Positions 1-9,417 of a stretch of 64,000 nt of DNA are shown here, one piece after another (positions within the stretch are counted from its first letter, which is position 1; each line of letters starts with the position of its first letter). Both the position numbers and the translations under genes were made by a program. Origin of the DNA: an uncultured Oscillospiraceae bacterium (GTDB taxonomy: Bacteria; Bacillota; Clostridia; Oscillospirales; Ruminococcaceae); NCBI GenBank assembly GCA_910588145.1, contig CAJUPO010000008.1, forward strand, positions 42,274-106,273, given 5' to 3'. Under the pieces are notes generated by a model. The model had not been told where the DNA came from. It searched no databases and saw nothing but the letters and a program-made list of their open reading frames with translations.

Positions 1-2523
1 TAGAATTAATAAAATAAATCCAGCGGCAGAAAAAGCAAGAGAAATTTTTAATCCAGGAGGATAATAAACCATTTTTATGCTGTTATGACCTTTTTTTAAT
101 TTCAGAGCACAGAATGCGTCATTAACTCTGTATAAATCTGCTTTTTGATTATTTATATATGCTGTAAATCCTTTGTCCCAAGGGACGCTCAGATAAAGGT
201 AATTATCTGATTTGCTTTCACATTCCAGAGTAATTTTATTCCCATTAATTTTAGGTTCAACTGCTGAAATTTTGTCTATGGCATTTTTTAGGTTATTTAT
301 ATCAATGCCAAAAACCCCAAAGGAAGCTGCACTGACATCCTGATTTATTATGACTGATATTTCAGCCGTTTCGTCTGTAAATTCTCCCAGATCAAGAAAT
401 CCGTTTGATTTCTGATTCGGGTAGTTGTCATTTATGCAAATACCGTTTACATAGACGGAAGCAGCATGATACTGATCCTCGGTAATTCTGTTGCTTATAT
501 TGTCAAAAAGATCAAAATAAAGCTGCTGATTTCCTTTTACATAAATGCTGTATTTAACTAAGCAGACATTGTTTGCCAAATCTCCGGAAGAAATATTATA
601 CTTTTTATTTTTGTATTCTACTAATCCGGATATTACCTCATAATCATATCTTTGTACAATATTATCTGCATTAAGCATTTTTTTTGCAAGCTGTTCCTGA
701 ACTGCTGCTCTGTCAGTAAAATCAAGAGAAGAATTGTTTTCAGGAGAGTTAGCGTTGATTATACCTGCCGGACAGACAATGCTGCTTTCAGCAATGGTAT
801 AAGCGTCATTTTTTCCGAGATTTTTTTGATAGGATTTGAAGTCGAAACTGGAGCCGATAGAGTATCTTACAGACAGCAAAGCATCTGTAAGGATAGTTCC
901 TCCGTTGGGGCTTACTTCCATCCAGTAAGAAGAATAACCAAGCTTTTTCATTGCAAACATATATTTTTCAGGTGTTAGAGATGTGTAGTGAGAAAGGGAA
1001 TTATATCCCAGGGCTCCAGTCATGTTTGCATGAATATATTTTTTTTCAGCTTTAGTTCTGTAAAGACCGTTTTTTTCAGTAATTCCCTCAGCTTTCAAAG
1101 AGTTGCTGAAAACAGTGTCGTCATTAGACGCAAAACCCACATAAACGAAGGAGTTTACTGCGGCTTCAATAATAAATATTAATGAGAAGAACAAAGCTGA
1201 AAATCCGGCGCTTAGACGTTTACGTCTTAACGCCATCAGAACTGAAAAATACATAACAGCACTTAGTAAAAACAGTATCAGCATTAATATGAACTGTTCT
1301 CCGCTGGTATGCAGCGTCTGTACAAAATGTGACAGTTCAGTTTTGTAGTTTTTCAAAATAAATACGGCAGCTGTACCGTATCCCGCAATAAATATGCAGA
1401 TTACTGCCGCAGTTAATTTATTTATTTTTATTTTGCCGTTTATCTCATGATAATATTCCAGAAGATGTGCAGTGAGTGACAGCATAGTTAAAACTATGAT
1501 ATATCCGTACCTAAGCGGAAAACACTGATAGCTTCCGGTGTGCCAGAGCTTGTTGACAGGATCAATAAATACCGGTATCAGGAGCAGTAAAAGTAAGATC
1601 AGCTTATATCTTATAATTTTCTTGCGGCAAAGCTTGTTTTTCAGGAAAAAAGGGAGCATTGCTGCTGTAAGGGCCGTACACATTAATAGGCAGAGTTTTT
1701 CGCTTATGCTTTTGCTGAATGAATCAGTTAAAAAAGCTATAAATGTGTTTGAACCTCTCGCAGAAGCAGAAACCTGAAGATATGAACAAAGCCATACCGG
1801 TGAGGTTATAAGCGCTGCTGCAATACTGGAAACGGCAAAAGAAGCGGAAATTCTTTTTCTCATATCTTTTCTGCACACAATGATTATATACAAAGGCACA
1901 GAGATAATAAGGTAAATTATTACCATGTAAGATAGATAGTAATTCACAGTAATTATCAGAGAAAGCATGATACAGTACATAACAGATCTGCCGGTTCTGC
2001 ACATTTTATCAACTGCAATGGCAAGAAGCGGGAAAAGGTACATTATATCCAGCCAGACAAGCGTCTGGTAATACATAAGACCAAATCCGCAGAAAGCGTA
2101 CATAACGCTGAGCAAAGTGCCAAATGCAGGAGTCAGCTTCGGGTGGACAGTGCTGAAATATAGTGCGGATGACGCCGAAGCAGCTGCAAGTTTCAGAATC
2201 AGTAAGATATTAACGAAATAAATCATGTCCGCTTTAGGTATAAATGCAGTGAGAACATAAAACGGGCTTGCAAGGAAAAATAAAAAAATTCCCCAGAAAT
2301 TCATTCCGCCGCAATTTGCAGTACTGTAAAAAATACTGCCTTTTCCATTCAGTATATCCTTGAGATCCATCAGTAAGGGGATTGTTTGTTGATCAAGATC
2401 GCACCAGGCAATTGTTTTTGATCCGAAGGGAAAAATACTGAAAACCGCATATACAGCCAACAACAATAAAATTGTTATTATTGAAGAAACGGCTGCAATT
2501 TTGTATCTGTTTTTACTTTTCAT
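1..2523 (-). CDS. YfhO family membrane protein (3' end cut by window)
   Basis: This frame is open from an ATG at 2523 to base 1 (841 codons) with no stop, so the C-terminus lies outside the window. The N-terminus begins MKSKNRYKIAAVSSIITILL, a membrane segment, followed by an Asp-rich loop (WCDLDQQTIPLLMDLKD) and several hydrophobic segments as in YfhO proteins. The C-terminal part is a long polar, presumably extracellular region. The last visible residues (PPGLK, then a hydrophobic stretch) match the closing membrane segment of the family, so only a few codons are probably missing. Known YfhO proteins act in glycosylation of lipoteichoic acid or other surface polymers; the substrate here cannot be read from sequence. 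The gene is transcribed away from the rest of the window. Confidence 0.85.
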   Translation of the reverse strand, partial: MKSKNRYKIAAVSSIITILLLLAVYAVFSIFPFGSKTIAWCDLDQQTIPLLMDLKDILNGKGSIFYSTANCGGMNFWGIFLFFLASPFYVLTAFIPKADMIYFVNILLILKLAAASASSALYFSTVHPKLTPAFGTLLSVMYAFCGFGLMYYQTLVWLDIMYLFPLLAIAVDKMCRTGRSVMYCIMLSLIITVNYYLSYMVIIYLIISVPLYIIIVCRKDMRKRISASFAVSSIAAALITSPVWLCSYLQVSASARGSNTFIAFLTDSFSKSISEKLCLLMCTALTAAMLPFFLKNKLCRKKIIRYKLILLLLLLIPVFIDPVNKLWHTGSYQCFPLRYGYIIVLTMLSLTAHLLEYYHEINGKIKINKLTAAVICIFIAGYGTAAVFILKNYKTELSHFVQTLHTSGEQFILMLILFLLSAVMYFSVLMALRRKRLSAGFSALFFSLIFIIEAAVNSFVYVGFASNDDTVFSNSLKAEGITEKNGLYRTKAEKKYIHANMTGALGYNSLSHYTSLTPEKYMFAMKKLGYSSYWMEVSPNGGTILTDALLSVRYSIGSSFDFKSYQKNLGKNDAYTIAESSIVCPAGIINANSPENNSSLDFTDRAAVQEQLAKKMLNADNIVQRYDYEVISGLVEYKNKKYNISSGDLANNVCLVKYSIYVKGNQQLYFDLFDNISNRITEDQYHAASVYVNGICINDNYPNQKSNGFLDLGEFTDETAEISVIINQDVSAASFGVFGIDINNLKNAIDKISAVEPKINGNKITLECESKSDNYLYLSVPWDKGFTAYINNQKADLYRVNDAFCALKLKKGHNSIKMVYYPPGLKISLAFSAAGFILLIL

Positions 2524-3017
2524 GATAAATTAACACTTTTTTACCTATAATAAATTAACATACATTATTATACAACATAATATATATAAAATCAAGACTT
2601 TTGTACAAAAAATGAATTAAATTATGATTTTTTATGAATATGTGACTGTAATTGCATAAAAAATCTATCACTTATAAACTGAGAAAATTTCAAATTATAT
2701 TTATTATTAACAAGTTTATATTAAAATACCATACTTTTTAATATAAACTGCTGTCAGAATTGGAAAAACCAAGTAAAATGTATTAATTTTAATTTATGAA
2801 TATTAAGTGAATAAAAATTCAGAAAAGTTTATATCAAGATTGAAAAAATTTATAAATTTTAAAACAAAACATGAAAAAATTTATGAAAATACTGAAAAAA
2901 TTATCTTTTGTATAAGAAATAACTATTTGCGACAGAAACCGATAAAAAAACACCGTTTAAAAAAATTGATAAACATGTTATAATTCAAATATAAATAAAA
3001 GGAGGGGAATGACCGGA
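2524..3017. other. A/T-rich intergenic region with inverted and direct repeats
   Basis: This gap of nearly 500 bases contains no plausible gene. It holds a perfect 14-bp inverted repeat (arms 2713-2726 and 2736-2749, 9-base loop) and three copies of TGAAAAAATT(T)AT at 2841, 2872 and 2893. A TATAAT at 2979-2984 with a poor -35 (TTTAAA at 2956) may drive the gene at 3018. There is no T-run after the inverted repeat, so it is not an obvious terminator. Confidence 0.5.
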
Positions 3018-3329
3018 ATGTCTGCATTGCTTAAAGAAAGAGAAAAGAAAATATCAAAGGAAAAAACTGTTTACATGGAAATGATGGGTGAAAACAGGGT
3101 ACGCTGCCGTGTAACAGCCGGAAGCGCAAGCGAAAACGGAATTACATATGATATATACGGGGTAGAGCTTGAAATGAAAAAAGGTCCTTTGAGGATAAAA
3201 GAATCAATAGAAGATTTTGCCGAAGACCTTGATACGGCAGTGGAATTTTCAGGTTGGCTTGTTAAGCATGGGACAAAACCGTCGGAAATTTACAATGCAG
3301 CTTTGAATTTTCTGGGTTCTAAAATATAA
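3018..3329 (+). CDS. DUF6514-like small protein
   Basis: A protein of 103 residues starting MSALLKEREKK. The ATG at 3018 is preferred because GGAGGGG (3001-3007) lies about 10 bases upstream; the ATG at 3009 sits too close to that site. The pattern is a charged N-terminus, then a short beta-rich core (TYDIYGVELEM), then a helical tail (ESIEDFAEDLDTAVEFSGWLVKH). This resembles the DUF6514 family of Clostridia, a family without known function. It has no signal peptide or membrane segment and is probably cytosolic. It appears monocistronic, with the glyA promoter starting 37 bases after its stop. The family assignment is by eye and moderate in strength. Confidence 0.65.
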   Translation: MSALLKEREKKISKEKTVYMEMMGENRVRCRVTAGSASENGITYDIYGVELEMKKGPLRIKESIEDFAEDLDTAVEFSGWLVKHGTKPSEIYNAALNFLGSKI

Positions 3330-3365
3330 TACTGTAAAAAATTTGCTGAAATCGGATTATTTGTA

Positions 3366-3394
3366 TTGAAATTTCAGAGATTATATTGTATAAT
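3366..3394 (+). promoter_or_regulatory. sigma-A promoter of glyA
   Basis: TTGAAA at 3366-3371 and TATAAT at 3389-3394 with a 17-base spacer. The short leader contains a small GGGC/GCCC hairpin at 3405-3420. The next start codon is glyA. Confidence 0.8.
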
Positions 3395-3455
3395 AAATTT
3401 GTATGGGCGTAAATTGCCCGAAATGATGTAAATTATATTTGAAAGGAATTTTTAT

Positions 3456-4709
3456 ATGTACGCTAATCTGATGGATTCAATCGGCTTTGTTTCAGCTTCT
3501 GATCCGGAAGTCGGACAGGCAATGGCTAAGGAACTTGCAAGACAGAAAAGAAATCTTGAGCTTATTGCAAGTGAAAATATTGTAACCCCTGAGGTTATGG
3601 CTGCAATGGGTTCTGTACTTACAAACAAATATGCAGAGGGATATTCAGGCAAACGCTATTACGGCGGATGCGAGTGCGTTGACGTTGTTGAGGATATTGC
3701 TGTTGAAAGGGCAAAAAAGCTTTTCGGCGCTGAATATGCCAATGTTCAGGCTCATTCAGGAGCACAGGCTAATACTGCCGTTTATTTTGCACTTCTTGAA
3801 CCAGGCGATACAGTACTGGGTATGAGCCTTGCACACGGCGGACATCTTACACACGGTTCTCCGGTAAACCTTTCCGGAAAGTACTTTAACTTTGTTTCTT
3901 ACGGTCTCGGCGATGATGAAACTATTGATTATGATAAGGTTGAAGCACTCGCTAAGGAAAATAAGCCAAAGCTTATTGTTGCAGGAGCTTCCGCTTATCC
4001 GAGAATAATTGATTTCAAGCGTCTTTCGGAAATCGCTAAATCAGCAGGCGCTTATCTGATGGTGGATATGGCTCACATTGCCGGTCTTGTGGCTGCCGGC
4101 TGCCACCCGTCACCGATTGGCTATGCAGATGTTGTTACAACAACTACTCATAAGACACTCAGAGGTCCGAGAGGCGGTCTTATCCTAACTAACGACGAGG
4201 AGCTTGCAAAGAAGATTAACAAGGCTATTTTCCCTGGAATACAGGGCGGTCCGCTTATGCACGTTATCGCAGGCAAGGCAGTATGCTTCGGAGAGGCTTT
4301 AAAGCCTGAATTTGCTGAGTATCAGAAAAATGTTGTTAAAAATGCACAGGCTCTTGCTAAGGGTCTTGTTGAAAGAGGATTCAATCTTGTTTCAGGCGGT
4401 ACTGATAACCATCTTATGCTGGTTGACTTGCGTCCGTTTGACATTACAGGCAAGGAACTTGAACACCGTCTTGACGAGGTATATATTACAGTTAATAAAA
4501 ATGCAATTCCGAATGATCCTCAAAAGCCGTTTGTTACGAGCGGTCTTAGAATCGGTACTCCTGCTGTTACAACAAGAGGACTCGGAACAGCTGAAATGGA
4601 GCAGATTGCTGAGTTTATTTATCTTGCAGCTAAGGATTTTGAGAACAAGGCAGATTATATACGTTCAGGCGTTACTGAAATCTGTAATAAGTATCCGCTC
4701 TACGAATAA
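3456..4709 (+). CDS. glyA: serine hydroxymethyltransferase
   Basis: Cytosolic PLP enzyme that converts serine and tetrahydrofolate to glycine and 5,10-methylene-tetrahydrofolate, the main source of one-carbon units. The 417-residue length is normal. The PLP lysine is K233 in TTTTHKTLRGPRGG, and the N-terminal LIASENIV and SGAQAN motifs are intact. AAAGGA at 3442-3447 supports the ATG at 3456. It has its own strong promoter at 3366 and a terminator at 4728 that separates it from rarA, so it is probably monocistronic. No glycine or purine riboswitch is visible in its short leader. Confidence 0.97.
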   Translation: MYANLMDSIGFVSASDPEVGQAMAKELARQKRNLELIASENIVTPEVMAAMGSVLTNKYAEGYSGKRYYGGCECVDVVEDIAVERAKKLFGAEYANVQAHSGAQANTAVYFALLEPGDTVLGMSLAHGGHLTHGSPVNLSGKYFNFVSYGLGDDETIDYDKVEALAKENKPKLIVAGASAYPRIIDFKRLSEIAKSAGAYLMVDMAHIAGLVAAGCHPSPIGYADVVTTTTHKTLRGPRGGLILTNDEELAKKINKAIFPGIQGGPLMHVIAGKAVCFGEALKPEFAEYQKNVVKNAQALAKGLVERGFNLVSGGTDNHLMLVDLRPFDITGKELEHRLDEVYITVNKNAIPNDPQKPFVTSGLRIGTPAVTTRGLGTAEMEQIAEFIYLAAKDFENKADYIRSGVTEICNKYPLYE

Positions 4710-4727
4710 TTATAAAATTAAAATGAT

Positions 4728-4755
4728 AAGCGGCGGTGAATACTGCCGCTTTTTT
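4728..4755 (+). terminator. glyA terminator
   Basis: AAGCGGC (4728-4734) pairs with GCCGCTT (4745-4751), followed by a run of Ts to 4755. It ends just before the rarA ribosome site, which rules out an upstream start for rarA inside the hairpin. Confidence 0.8.
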
Positions 4756-4771
4756 CAAAGAGGTGAACATT

Positions 4772-6043
4772 ATGGCTGCACCGTTGGCAGATTCAGTAAG
4801 ACCATCATTACTTGATGATGTAGTCGGACAAAAGCATCTTATCGGTACAGGAAAACCCCTTAGGAAAATATTAGACAGCGGTCAAATTCCGAATATGATT
4901 TTTTATGGTCCGTCCGGAACGGGAAAGACCACTGTTGCAAGAATAATCGCTGAAAATACAAACATGACGCTGCATAAGCTGAACGGAACATCTGCTTCAA
5001 TAGCAGATATAAAGGAAATTATTTCGGAGATAGGCACATTTGCTGGTGAAAACGGAATTTTGCTTTATCTGGATGAGATTCAGTATCTTAATAAAAAGCA
5101 GCAGCAAAGTCTGCTGGAATATATAGAAAACGGTGATATAACTCTTATAGCTTCGACAACTGAAAATCCATATTTCGCAGTTTTCAATGCCGTAATAAGC
5201 CGCTCAACAGTATTTGAATTTAAACCGCCGGAGCCAAGTGAAATAGAAAAAGCCGTTTACAGGGCATTTTCTATACTTTCGGAAAAAAATAATGTTGAAT
5301 ATGAAATTGAAGAGGGTGCGGCGGAACATATTTCAAAATGCTGCGGCGGAGATGTAAGAAAGGCTGTTAATACTGTTGAACTCAGCGCTTTGTCAGGTGA
5401 TGTAACAGCTTCCGGCGTAAAAATAACCCTGGAAACCGTAAAGGCTCTTGCACAAAGGAGCAATATGCGCTATGACAGGGACGGGGATCAGCATTATGAT
5501 ATTCTTTCCGCACTTCAAAAATCAATTCGGGGTTCTGATGAAAATGCGGCGATTCATTATGCTGCAAGACTTCTGGAAGCAGGCGATCTTATATCACTCT
5601 CAAGACGTTTGCTTGTAATCGCTTCTGAAGATGTTGGACTCGCTTATCCTAATGCGATAACAATAGTAAAATCTTGTGTAGACTCGGCAATGCAGCTTGG
5701 ACTTCCCGAAGCAAGAATTCCTATTGCTCAGGCTGTTATTCTACTTGCTACCGCTCCTAAATCAAACAGCGCCTACGAAGCCGTTAACGAAGCGGCAGCC
5801 GATATAAGAAAAGGTCTTGCAATTGATTTTCCCAGATGCTTGCAGAACAAGCATTTTGACGGGGAAGACGCACAGGTTAAGGGACAGAATTATCTTTATC
5901 CCCATGATTACCCTGATCATTATGTGGAGCAGCAGTATATGCCGGATACTCTTAAAGGACGTGTATATTACCGTTACGGAGATAATAAGCAGGAGCAGTC
6001 AGCTAAACTTTATTGGGATAAAATTAAAGGTTTGAAAAGGTAA
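4772..6043 (+). CDS. rarA: replication-associated recombination protein A (AAA+ ATPase)
   Basis: RarA/MgsA proteins are clamp-loader-like AAA+ ATPases acting at stalled replication forks. Visible motifs are Walker A GPSGTGKTT, Walker B LYLDEIQ, sensor 1 (ASTTENP) and the family's C-terminal tetramerisation region (PNAITIVKSCVDSAMQLGLPEARIPIAQA). The start at 4772 (MAAPLADSVRPSLLDDVVGQ) has AGAGGTG 7 bases upstream. An earlier in-frame ATG at 4736 lies inside the glyA terminator and is rejected. The protein is 423 residues, a normal length. No promoter is obvious between the terminator and the start, so expression may depend partly on read-through from glyA. Confidence 0.93.
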   Translation: MAAPLADSVRPSLLDDVVGQKHLIGTGKPLRKILDSGQIPNMIFYGPSGTGKTTVARIIAENTNMTLHKLNGTSASIADIKEIISEIGTFAGENGILLYLDEIQYLNKKQQQSLLEYIENGDITLIASTTENPYFAVFNAVISRSTVFEFKPPEPSEIEKAVYRAFSILSEKNNVEYEIEEGAAEHISKCCGGDVRKAVNTVELSALSGDVTASGVKITLETVKALAQRSNMRYDRDGDQHYDILSALQKSIRGSDENAAIHYAARLLEAGDLISLSRRLLVIASEDVGLAYPNAITIVKSCVDSAMQLGLPEARIPIAQAVILLATAPKSNSAYEAVNEAAADIRKGLAIDFPRCLQNKHFDGEDAQVKGQNYLYPHDYPDHYVEQQYMPDTLKGRVYYRYGDNKQEQSAKLYWDKIKGLKR

Positions 6044-6129
6044 TTTGATAAAATTATACTTAAAATTGCTATTGAAAACCTAATTTTCAAAAAAATTACA
6101 CAGTAAATTGAAAAAAGTTTATAAAACTA

Positions 6130-6158
6130 TTGACAAACCGAAAAAATGAGGATATAAT
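6130..6158 (+). promoter_or_regulatory. str operon promoter
   Basis: Perfect consensus TTGACA (6130-6135), 17-base spacer, TATAAT (6153-6158). It drives rpsL, rpsG and fusA after a leader of about 55 bases. Confidence 0.93.
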
Positions 6159-6220
6159 TAACAAGTATGCGGGCGTATGCAAGCACGCATCACTGATTTT
6201 TCAGGAAAAGGAGGAAAAAT

Positions 6221-6640
6221 ATGCCAACATTTAATCAATTGGTTCGTAAGGGAAGACAGGTTCTTGAGGATAAGTCTACTGCCCCGGCTCTTCAGAAAGG
6301 ATACAATGCCAAGAAGAAGACAATGACAGATCAGAGCTCACCTCAGAAGCGCGGTGTCTGCACTGCAGTAAGAACAGCTACACCTAAGAAGCCTAACTCA
6401 GCTATGAGAAAGATTGCCAGAGTAAAGCTTACTAACGGCAATGAAGTAACAGCTTATATTCCTGGTATAGGTCACAACCTTCAGGAACACAGCGTTGTTC
6501 TTATTCGAGGCGGACGTGTTAAGGATCTCCCTGGTGTACGTTACCATATCATCAGAGGCACACTTGACGCACAGGGCGTTGCAAACAGAATGCAGGCTCG
6601 TTCAAAGTATGGTGCTAAGAGGCCTAAGGCAGGCAAATAA
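6221..6640 (+). CDS. rpsL: 30S ribosomal protein S12
   Basis: Decoding-centre protein of the small ribosomal subunit, 139 residues. The conserved TPKKPNSAMRK and LIRGGRVKDLPGVRYH motifs are intact, including the lysines where streptomycin-resistance mutations occur, so the sequence is wild type at those sites. An insertion of about 15 residues before SSPQKRGVC is usual for Firmicutes. AAGGAGG lies just upstream. It is the first gene of the str operon behind the consensus promoter at 6130. Confidence 0.98.
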   Translation: MPTFNQLVRKGRQVLEDKSTAPALQKGYNAKKKTMTDQSSPQKRGVCTAVRTATPKKPNSAMRKIARVKLTNGNEVTAYIPGIGHNLQEHSVVLIRGGRVKDLPGVRYHIIRGTLDAQGVANRMQARSKYGAKRPKAGK

Positions 6641-6767
6641 TTAATAGGATACAGCTGCCACAGGATTATATGTGGAGATTTAAATATATTAAATCCTCTG
6701 CATTGGTCTTGACGTCGAAAGACGAGTACCTATGAATTCATGAAAAAATGTGAAGGAGGGAAGCGAA
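6641..6767 (+). other. rpsL-rpsG intercistronic leader with hairpins
   Basis: This 127-base spacer is long for a ribosomal operon and can form two hairpins. One is an A/T stem around AGATTTAA/TTAAATC (about 6676-6698). The other is GTCTT/AAGAC (about 6707-6725). In E. coli, S7 represses its own translation by binding the mRNA at this same place, so an S7 target is possible here; this is inference from position only. Confidence 0.35.
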
Positions 6768-7238
6768 ATGCCAAGAAGAGGTAATATCGCAAAGCGTGAT
6801 GTACTGCAGGACCCAGTTTACAGCTCAAAGCTTGTTACACGTCTCATTAATAATATAATGCTTGACGGCAAAAAGGGTGTTGCTCAGAAAATAGTTTACG
6901 GTGCATTTGACATTGTTGCTGAAAAGACTGGTAAGGAAGCTCTTGAAGCATTCGAAGAAGCAATGGAAAATGTTATGCCGGTTCTTGAGGTAAAGGCTCG
7001 CAGAATGGGCGGTGCCACATATCAGGTTCCGATGGAAGTACGTCCTGAAAGACGTCAGACACTCGGTCTGAGATGGATCACAAAGTACTCAAGAGAGAGA
7101 AACGAAAAAACAATGAAGGAAAGACTTGCCGGTGAAATCATGGACGCTATAAACGGTACAGGCGGTGCCTGCAAGAAGCGTGATGACACACACAAGATGG
7201 CGGAAGCAAACAAGGCATTTGCTCATTACCGCTGGTAA
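6768..7238 (+). CDS. rpsG: 30S ribosomal protein S7
   Basis: Primary 16S rRNA-binding protein that organises the head of the small subunit; 156 residues, the standard length. It begins MPRRGNIAKRDVLQDPVY. GAAGGAGGG ends 8 bases before the ATG at 6768; an in-frame GTG at 6750 lies before that ribosome site and is rejected. The conserved RRMGGATYQVPMEV and RW at the C-terminus are present. It is the second gene of the str operon, 29 bases before fusA. Confidence 0.98.
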   Translation: MPRRGNIAKRDVLQDPVYSSKLVTRLINNIMLDGKKGVAQKIVYGAFDIVAEKTGKEALEAFEEAMENVMPVLEVKARRMGGATYQVPMEVRPERRQTLGLRWITKYSRERNEKTMKERLAGEIMDAINGTGGACKKRDDTHKMAEANKAFAHYRW

Positions 7239-7267
7239 TCTGCTTTTGTTGAGTAAGGAGGAGAATT

Positions 7268-9349
7268 ATGCCAAGAGATTGTTCACTTGAACATACAAGA
7301 AATATAGGTATAATGGCTCACATTGACGCAGGTAAAACCACAACTACTGAGCGTATCCTGTTTTATACCGGTATTACACATAAAATAGGCGAAACTCATG
7401 AAGGTTCTGCTACAATGGACTGGATGGAGCAGGAGCAGGAAAGAGGTATTACAATTACTTCCGCTGCAACTACTGCATACTGGGCAGGCCATAGAATCAA
7501 TATTATTGATACTCCGGGACACGTTGACTTTACAGTTGAAGTTGAACGTTCACTCAGAGTTCTGGACGGTTCTGTTACCGTTTTCTGCGCTAAGGGCGGT
7601 GTTGAACCTCAGTCTGAAACTGTTTGGAGACAGGCTGACGAATATCAGGTTCCAAGAATGGCTTATGTAAATAAGATGGATATTATGGGCGCTGATTTTT
7701 ATAATGTTGTTGACATGATGAAAAACAGACTGCACTGTAATGCTGTTCCGATTCAGCTTCCTATCGGCGCTGAAGAAACATTCAAGGGTATTATTGACCT
7801 GGTTGAAATGAAGGCTTACGTTTACTACGATGATCTTGGAAAAGATATCCGTGTTGAGGAAATCCCTGCCGACATGAAGGAAAAGGCTGAAGAATATCAT
7901 TCAGCTATGCTCGAACATGTTGCAGAGCAGGACGAAGAACTCATGATGAAGTATCTTGACGGTGAAGAACTTACAATTGAAGAAGTAAAAACATGTATTA
8001 GAAAGGCTACTATTGCTAATGAAATGGTTCCGGTTACATGCGGTACTTCATACAAGAATAAGGGCGTTCAGAAGCTTCTTGATGCAATTATTGACTATAT
8101 GCCTTCACCAGTTGATGTTCCGGCTATTAAGGGTATCGATCCTGATACAGATGAGCCATGTGTAAGACATTCATCTGATGAAGAGCCGTTTTCTGCTCTT
8201 GCATTCAAGATTGCTACTGACCCGTTTGTAGGTAAGCTTTGCTTCTTCAGAGTTTACTCAGGTTCAGTTAATGCCGGTTCAACTGTTCTTAATGCAACTA
8301 AGGATAACAGAGAAAGACTCGGACGTATCCTTCAGATGCATTCTAACCACAGAAAAGATATTGAAACTGTATACGCTGGAGATATCGCAGCGGCAGTAGG
8401 TCTTAAGAATACAACAACAGGTGATACTCTTTGTGATGAAAAGCACCCTGTTATTCTTGAATCTATGGAATTCCCTGAACCGGTTATTCAGCTGGCTATC
8501 GAGCCTAAGACTAAGGCTGGTCAGGAAAAAATGGGTATTGCTCTTGCAAAGCTTGCAGAAGAGGATCCTACATTTAAGACATATACTGACGAGGAAACAG
8601 GTCAGACTATTATTGCCGGAATGGGCGAACTTCATCTTGAAATTATCGTTGACAGACTTCTTCGTGAGTTCAAGGTTGAAGCTAACGTAGGTGCACCTCA
8701 GGTTTCTTATAAAGAAGCTATTAAGGGCAGCGCTGATGTTGATCACAAGTATGCACGTCAGTCAGGCGGTAAGGGTCAGTACGGTCACGTTAAGATCAGA
8801 GTGTCTGCAAATGAATCCGGTAAGGGTTATGAATTTAAGAATGCAATTGTCGGCGGTGCAATTCCTAAGGAATACATTCCGGCTGTTGACAAGGGTATTC
8901 AGGGCGCTATGAAGGCCGGTATCCTTGCAGGATATGAAGTTGTTGACGTTTGCGTTGAACTTTATGACGGTTCATACCATGAAGTTGACTCTTCAGAAAT
9001 GGCATTCCAGATTGCCGGCTCTATGGCTTTCAAGGAAGCTATGAGAAAGGCAGATCCTGTTCTTATGGAACCTATTATGAAGGTTTGCGTTATCGTTCCT
9101 GATGATTATACAGGTACAGTAATCGGTGACTTAAGCTCACGACGCGGACAGATTCAGGGTCAGGAAACAAGACCGGGTGCTGTTCAGATTGATGCTCTCG
9201 TTCCGCTTTCAGAAATGTTCGGTTATTCAAATGACCTTCGTTCCAATACTCAGGGTCGTGGTCAGTATTCAATGGAACCGCACAGCTATCTTGAAGTTCC
9301 AAAGAATATTTCTGAAAAGATTATTACTACCAGAAACAAGGCAAACTGA
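7268..9349 (+). CDS. fusA: elongation factor G
   Basis: Translational GTPase that moves the ribosome along mRNA; 693 residues. The G1 motif AHIDAGKTT, G3 DTPGHVDF and G4 NKMD are near the N-terminus, and domains II to V follow to a conserved C-terminus (YGYSNDLRSNTQGRGQYSMEP). AAGGAGGAG precedes the start. It is the last gene of the rpsL-rpsG-fusA operon. The space to tuf has no classical terminator, only the palindrome at 9397-9428, so read-through into tuf is possible. Confidence 0.98.
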   Translation: MPRDCSLEHTRNIGIMAHIDAGKTTTTERILFYTGITHKIGETHEGSATMDWMEQEQERGITITSAATTAYWAGHRINIIDTPGHVDFTVEVERSLRVLDGSVTVFCAKGGVEPQSETVWRQADEYQVPRMAYVNKMDIMGADFYNVVDMMKNRLHCNAVPIQLPIGAEETFKGIIDLVEMKAYVYYDDLGKDIRVEEIPADMKEKAEEYHSAMLEHVAEQDEELMMKYLDGEELTIEEVKTCIRKATIANEMVPVTCGTSYKNKGVQKLLDAIIDYMPSPVDVPAIKGIDPDTDEPCVRHSSDEEPFSALAFKIATDPFVGKLCFFRVYSGSVNAGSTVLNATKDNRERLGRILQMHSNHRKDIETVYAGDIAAAVGLKNTTTGDTLCDEKHPVILESMEFPEPVIQLAIEPKTKAGQEKMGIALAKLAEEDPTFKTYTDEETGQTIIAGMGELHLEIIVDRLLREFKVEANVGAPQVSYKEAIKGSADVDHKYARQSGGKGQYGHVKIRVSANESGKGYEFKNAIVGGAIPKEYIPAVDKGIQGAMKAGILAGYEVVDVCVELYDGSYHEVDSSEMAFQIAGSMAFKEAMRKADPVLMEPIMKVCVIVPDDYTGTVIGDLSSRRGQIQGQETRPGAVQIDALVPLSEMFGYSNDLRSNTQGRGQYSMEPHSYLEVPKNISEKIITTRNKAN

Positions 9350-9388
9350 TAAAATCAGGTAAAACTGTAAATATTTTTTAAAAAACAC

Positions 9389-9417
9389 TTGAATTTCTCA
9401 TAGGTTTATGTTACAAT
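9389..9417 (+). promoter_or_regulatory. tuf promoter
   Basis: TTGAAT (9389-9394), 17-base spacer, TACAAT (9412-9417). The spacer and -10 are covered by a perfect 12-bp inverted repeat (9397-9408 and 9417-9428). Confidence 0.7.

Noticed and set aside
4736..4771. Upstream in-frame ATG for rarA
   Set aside because: It lies inside the glyA terminator hairpin and has no ribosome site; AGAGGTG supports 4772.
5151..5160. Further Spo0A-box matches (for example in rarA, the YdcF-like gene and eno)
   Set aside because: Single copies inside coding regions, expected by chance; only the cluster at 38157-38208 is meaningful.
6750..6767. GTG start for rpsG
   Set aside because: The GTG precedes the ribosome site; ATG 6768 gives the standard 156-residue protein.
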